Part shown: positions 46,982 to 50,235 of the stretch, in pieces
Position numbering within the stretch: position 1 is the stretch's first letter
Layout: every line of letters begins with the position of its first letter
Assembly: GCA_020048895.1 (NCBI GenBank)
Contig: JAIFLV010000046.1
Location: 1 to 50,235, forward strand
DNA: 50,235 nt
Origin: Rhodoferax sp.
GTDB lineage: Bacteria > Pseudomonadota > Gammaproteobacteria > Burkholderiales > Burkholderiaceae_C
Reading direction: 5' to 3'
Notes under the pieces: model-generated
Seen by the model: only the letters and a program-made list of their open reading frames with translations
The model's database searches: none
What the model was told of the DNA's origin: nothing
Position numbers and translations under genes: made by a program

Positions 46982-49900
46982 ATGGGAGTCACCGCCATAC
47001 CAACCGATGCAACCGCCTTCATCCAGCGCTGGAGCGGTGTAACAGCTTCCGAACTGGCCACCGCGCAGCCCTTCGTCATCGAACTATGCGCGCTGCTGGA
47101 GGTCGACAAACCGCACCCCACGCCCGAGCAGGACTATATGTTCGAGCGCCCGGTGACGTTCCTGCATGGCGACGGCTCCAGCAGCGCGGGCCGGGTGGAC
47201 TGTTACAAGCGCGGCCAATTTGTGCTGGAAGCCAAGAAACAAAAGGCGCTCACCCACACCAAGGGCTTTGACGACGGCCTGCTGCGCGCCCGCAGCCAGG
47301 GCGAAAACTACGCCCGCGCCTTGCCGGCAGCGGAAGGTCGCCCGCCGTTTGTGCTGGTGGTCGATGTCGGCACCGTGATCGAGGTGTATGCCGAGTTCAG
47401 CCAGAGCGGTGGCACCTACACCCCGTTCCCTGACCCGCGCAGCCACCGCATCAAGCTGGCAGACCTGGCCAAACCCGAGGTGCGCGCGCTGCTGCGCAAG
47501 ATCTGGACCGCGCCCCAGGCGCTGAACCCGGCGCGCATCAGCGCCGCCGTCACCCGCGACGTAGCGGCCCTGCTGGCCGAGCTGGCGGTCTCGCTGGAGG
47601 GCAAAACTTATAAGCCAAATATGCCTGTAGCGCCCGTGGATAAAGCGCAAGCAGCTCCTGAAATAGTAGCAGCGTACCTCACCCGCTGCCTATTCTGCAT
47701 GTTTGCCGAAGACGTGGAACTGCTGCCCAAAGGCGCTTTCGTCGGCCTGCTGCAAGCCCACCGCACGGACCCCGGCGCACTGCAACAGATGCTGCGCATC
47801 CTGTGGGCCGATATGGACCACGGCGGCTTTACCGCCGCCCTGGCCAAAAACGTGCTGCGCTTCAACGGCAAGCTGTTCAAGGGCAGCACTTCTGAGGGCT
47901 ACAGCCTGCTGCTGACCACGGCGCAAATCGACCTGCTGATCCGCGCCGCGCAAACCAACTGGCGCGAAGTGGAGCCTGCCATCTTTGGCACCCTGCTGGA
48001 GCGCGCACTCGACCCCGCCGAGCGCCACGCCATGGGTGCCCACTTCACGCCGCGCGCCTATGTGGAACGGCTGGTGCTGCCCACGGTGATTGAGCCACTG
48101 CGCGCCGAGTGGTCCGACGCCCAGGCCGCCGCACTCATGCTGGCGCATGAAGCCTCCAGTCTGGAAGCCAGCCCGGTGGCGGTGACCAGCAAGGCCGACT
48201 TCGCCGCCGCCGACCGCCACGCCGGTGCCGTGCGGGCCAAGTGGCGCGAGGCGCGGCAGGTGGTCAAAGACTTTCACCACCGGCTGTGCACCGTCACCGT
48301 GCTCGACCCGGCCTGTGGCAGTGGCAACTTTCTGTATGTGACGCTGGAACACTTGAAGCGCCTGGAGGGCGAGGTGCTCAACCAGCTGGCCGACCTGGGC
48401 CACGCCGGGGCGCAGGACTCGCTGGGTTTTGAGGGCGAAACCGTCACCCTGCAGCAGTTGCGCGGCATTGAGGTGAATGAGCGCGCCGCTGCGCTGGCCG
48501 AGCTGGTGTTGTGGATTGGCTACCTGCAGTGGCACATCCGCACCCAGGGCAACGCGGCGGTGGCCGAGCCGGTGGTGCATGACTACGGCAACATCGAACA
48601 CCGCGATGCCGTGCTGGCCTGGGACGCACAAGAGCCCGCTTACGACTCCGACCACAAGCTACTCACCCGCTGGGACGGTGTGACCTTCAAACCCCACCCG
48701 GTGACCGGCGCGCTGGTGCCCGACGAAGCGGCGCAGGTGGTGCAGTGGAAGTACATTGGCGCGCGGCAGGCTGCGTGGCCGCAGGCGCAATTCATCGTCG
48801 GCAACCCGCCGTTTATTGGTGCTGCCACCATGCGCGCCGCGCTGGGTGATGGCTACGTGCAGGCTTTGCGCAGCGTGTGGCAGGAGGTGCCCGAGAGTGC
48901 CGATTTTGTGATGTACTGGTGGGCGCGGGCCGCCGCATTGGTGGCGCACGGGCAAGCCACGCGCTTTGGCCTGATCACCACCAACAGCCTGCGCCAGACC
49001 TTCAACCGGCGGGTGGTGCAGGCGGCACTTTCGGGCGAACCTGTTTTGCCCGTGAATGCGCTGGCGGGACATGAGGCACGCATGGCCGCAGAGCGAGCAG
49101 GGGGCGGTAAGGCACATTGGCGTGATCCTCTTGGTAGTGGGGAGCGCGCACGGGGCAGCGGCGGGAGAGCGGGCAGTGGGGAACGTGCCAGCTTGGTGGG
49201 TGGCGGGAGAGCGGGCAATGCCGGGCCCCTCATGGTGCCAAACGCGCACAAATCGGTGCCCGACATTGCCCACTCCCCCGCTTGCGGTGTGTCCTTGGTA
49301 TTCGCCATTCCAGACCACCCGTGGGTGGACAGCGCCAATGGTGCTGCGGTGCGTATTGCGATGACCGTCGGCGTGAATGATGGCGCTGGCGCTGGCGGTG
49401 CAGCGAAGGCCACGCTGCCGGCGCGCGGCAATGCGTCCGAGGACAGCGGTGCAGCGAAGTTGGGGGGCGAAAAATTGGGGTCGGACCCCGATTCAGGACA
49501 ACCGCCTGATCGGGGCGCGAAACCTCCAACGAAATCGGGCTCTGACCCCATTTTTTTGAACCCCAATTTCGCGGGCCGAAGCGAAACAACAGGCCGCCTT
49601 CTCACCGTCACCTCCGAGCAAACCGGCGAGTTTGGCGAGGTGTCGGTGACGCTGGCAGACAAAGCCGGGGTGATTCATGCGGACTTGAGTGTGGGGGCGA
49701 ATGTTACCGATGTTCGACCGTTGCATGCCAACGAGAACTTGAGCAATCGGGGGGTGCAACTGTTTGGCGCAGGCTTTATCGTTACCCCCGATGAAGCGGC
49801 CTCGCTGGGTTTAGGCACCGTGCCGGGGTTGGAGCGCCACATCCGCGACTACCGCAATGGCCGCGACCTCACCGACGCGCCACGCGGGGTGAAGGTGATT

Positions 49901-50235
49901 GATGCCTTTGGCTTGACCGCAGAACAGCTACGTTCGCAGTTTCCGGCCACCTACCAATGGCTGCTGGAGCGCGTGAAGCCTGAGCGCGACCAAAACAACC
50001 GCGCTACCTACCGCGACAACTGGTGGTTTTTCGGTGAACCCCGCAAGGTACTGCGCAAACAACTCGCCAACCTCCCCCGCTACATCGCCACCGTAGAAAC
50101 CGCCAAACACCGCACCTTCCAGTTTCTGAATGCCAGCATTCTGCCGGACAACAAGCTCATCGCCATTGCGCTCAGCGATGCCTTTCACCTGGGCGTCTTG
50201 TCCAGCCGCCTGCATGGCGCGTGGGCGCTGGCGGC
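46982..50235 (+). CDS. MmeI-like (type IIL) restriction-modification protein, 3' end cut by window
   Basis: The frame is open from the ATG at 46982 to the window end (1084 codons). This single-chain enzyme has a PD-(D/E)xK nuclease site near the N-terminus: D73-x9-E83-x-K85 (VDCYKRGQFVLEAKK), the same spacing as MmeI. A helical connector follows. The N6-adenine methyltransferase has motif I LDPACGSGNF at 441-450 and NPPF at 608-611. The target-recognition region starts towards the end. Three in-frame tracts interrupt otherwise conserved text: residues 214-225 (35-bp repeat), about 684-767 (Gly/Arg-rich) and about 801-868 (REP pair). It may be functional despite them. Confidence 0.88.
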   Translation, partial: MGVTAIPTDATAFIQRWSGVTASELATAQPFVIELCALLEVDKPHPTPEQDYMFERPVTFLHGDGSSSAGRVDCYKRGQFVLEAKKQKALTHTKGFDDGLLRARSQGENYARALPAAEGRPPFVLVVDVGTVIEVYAEFSQSGGTYTPFPDPRSHRIKLADLAKPEVRALLRKIWTAPQALNPARISAAVTRDVAALLAELAVSLEGKTYKPNMPVAPVDKAQAAPEIVAAYLTRCLFCMFAEDVELLPKGAFVGLLQAHRTDPGALQQMLRILWADMDHGGFTAALAKNVLRFNGKLFKGSTSEGYSLLLTTAQIDLLIRAAQTNWREVEPAIFGTLLERALDPAERHAMGAHFTPRAYVERLVLPTVIEPLRAEWSDAQAAALMLAHEASSLEASPVAVTSKADFAAADRHAGAVRAKWREARQVVKDFHHRLCTVTVLDPACGSGNFLYVTLEHLKRLEGEVLNQLADLGHAGAQDSLGFEGETVTLQQLRGIEVNERAAALAELVLWIGYLQWHIRTQGNAAVAEPVVHDYGNIEHRDAVLAWDAQEPAYDSDHKLLTRWDGVTFKPHPVTGALVPDEAAQVVQWKYIGARQAAWPQAQFIVGNPPFIGAATMRAALGDGYVQALRSVWQEVPESADFVMYWWARAAALVAHGQATRFGLITTNSLRQTFNRRVVQAALSGEPVLPVNALAGHEARMAAERAGGGKAHWRDPLGSGERARGSGGRAGSGERASLVGGGRAGNAGPLMVPNAHKSVPDIAHSPACGVSLVFAIPDHPWVDSANGAAVRIAMTVGVNDGAGAGGAAKATLPARGNASEDSGAAKLGGEKLGSDPDSGQPPDRGAKPPTKSGSDPIFLNPNFAGRSETTGRLLTVTSEQTGEFGEVSVTLADKAGVIHADLSVGANVTDVRPLHANENLSNRGVQLFGAGFIVTPDEAASLGLGTVPGLERHIRDYRNGRDLTDAPRGVKVIDAFGLTAEQLRSQFPATYQWLLERVKPERDQNNRATYRDNWWFFGEPRKVLRKQLANLPRYIATVETAKHRTFQFLNASILPDNKLIAIALSDAFHLGVLSSRLHGAWALA
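47622..47656 (-). repeat. 35-bp palindromic repeat, copy 3 (in frame in the R-M gene)
   Basis: On the minus strand it starts AGCTGCTTGCGCTTTATCC and ends GCGCTACAGGCA, aligning without gaps to copies 1 and 2. It is transcribed as part of the R-M gene and encodes MPVAPVDKAQAA there. It lies between SLEGKTYKPN and EIVAAYLTRCLFCMF, where the enzyme family shows no such segment as far as I recall. Confidence 0.6.
49160..49217 (+). repeat. Tandem 42-bp-period repeat inside the R-M gene
   Basis: GGCGGGAGAGCGGGCA occurs at 49160-49175 and again at 49202-49217, a 42-bp period that preserves the frame. It encodes the GGRAG motif twice within a Gly/Arg/Ser-rich stretch (about 49031-49280) that separates TTNSLRQTFNRRVVQAAL from GVSLVFAIPDHPWVDSANGA. 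Confidence 0.65.
49477..49549. repeat. Inverted pair of REP-like palindromes (REPIN-like) inside the R-M gene
   Basis: GGGGTCGGACCCC (49477-49489) and GGGCTCTGACCCC (49537-49549) lie in opposite orientation: the flanks AAAATTGGGG and CCCCATTTTTT mirror each other, as do CCCCGATTC and GAAATCGGG. The spacer is 47 bp. A related single palindrome is at 15891-15903. The element is translated in frame (DPDSGQPPDRG and following). Confidence 0.6.

Overview
The window looks like chromosomal DNA of a betaproteobacterium, most likely a member of the Comamonadaceae close to Rhodoferax or Polaromonas. This rests on gene order (mreBCD-mrdA divergent from gatCAB, a str operon of the rpsL-rpsG-fusA-tufA type, a System I ccmABCDEFGHI cluster), on protein sequence character and on a 35-bp palindromic repeat of a kind I associate with that family. 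No rRNA or tRNA gene was recognised.

Layout. 1-4.8 kb: str operon on the minus strand behind a D,D-carboxypeptidase gene. 5.0-9 kb: ferredoxin and VanZ-like genes, an unannotated small RNA gene with its own promoter and terminator, hemB and a CorA/ZntB-type transporter. 9-15.9 kb: an orphan flagellin-like gene behind a near-consensus promoter, a small coiled-coil gene, a frameshifted remnant of a diguanylate cyclase gene and a 1729-residue PAS/GAF/GGDEF/EAL receptor. 15.9-17.3 kb: an accessory patch holding a solitary integron-type gene cassette (SRPBCC gene plus a 59-bp attC-like site) with no integrase. 17.3-24.9 kb: GST, a secreted amidohydrolase, slyX, a MarC-family gene, a UPF0016 manganese exporter under a yybP-ykoY riboswitch, a DUF2799 lipoprotein, a crotonase-GMC oxidoreductase pair and a TauE/SafE permease.

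24.9-35 kb: cell-shape genes mrdA-mreD-mreC-mreB on the minus strand, gatCAB on the plus strand, a DUF4124 protein with pyrE, and xthA. 35-42.5 kb: the cytochrome c maturation operon, in which every junction is a 4-bp overlap, behind two FNR/ANR-type boxes, followed by a TlpA-like thioredoxin. 42.5-46.3 kb: an unknown EF-hand membrane protein divergent from ycaO. 46.3-50.2 kb: a ParE-type toxin-antitoxin pair divergent from a large MmeI-like restriction-modification gene that runs off the end.

The most unusual features are the compact anti-Shine-Dalgarno sRNA gene, the lone gene cassette, the orphan flagellin-like gene beside a c-di-GMP receptor, and small palindromic repeats that sit in frame inside coding sequences: one forms the hydrophobic core of a signal peptide, and three separate repeat tracts interrupt the restriction-modification gene without breaking its frame.
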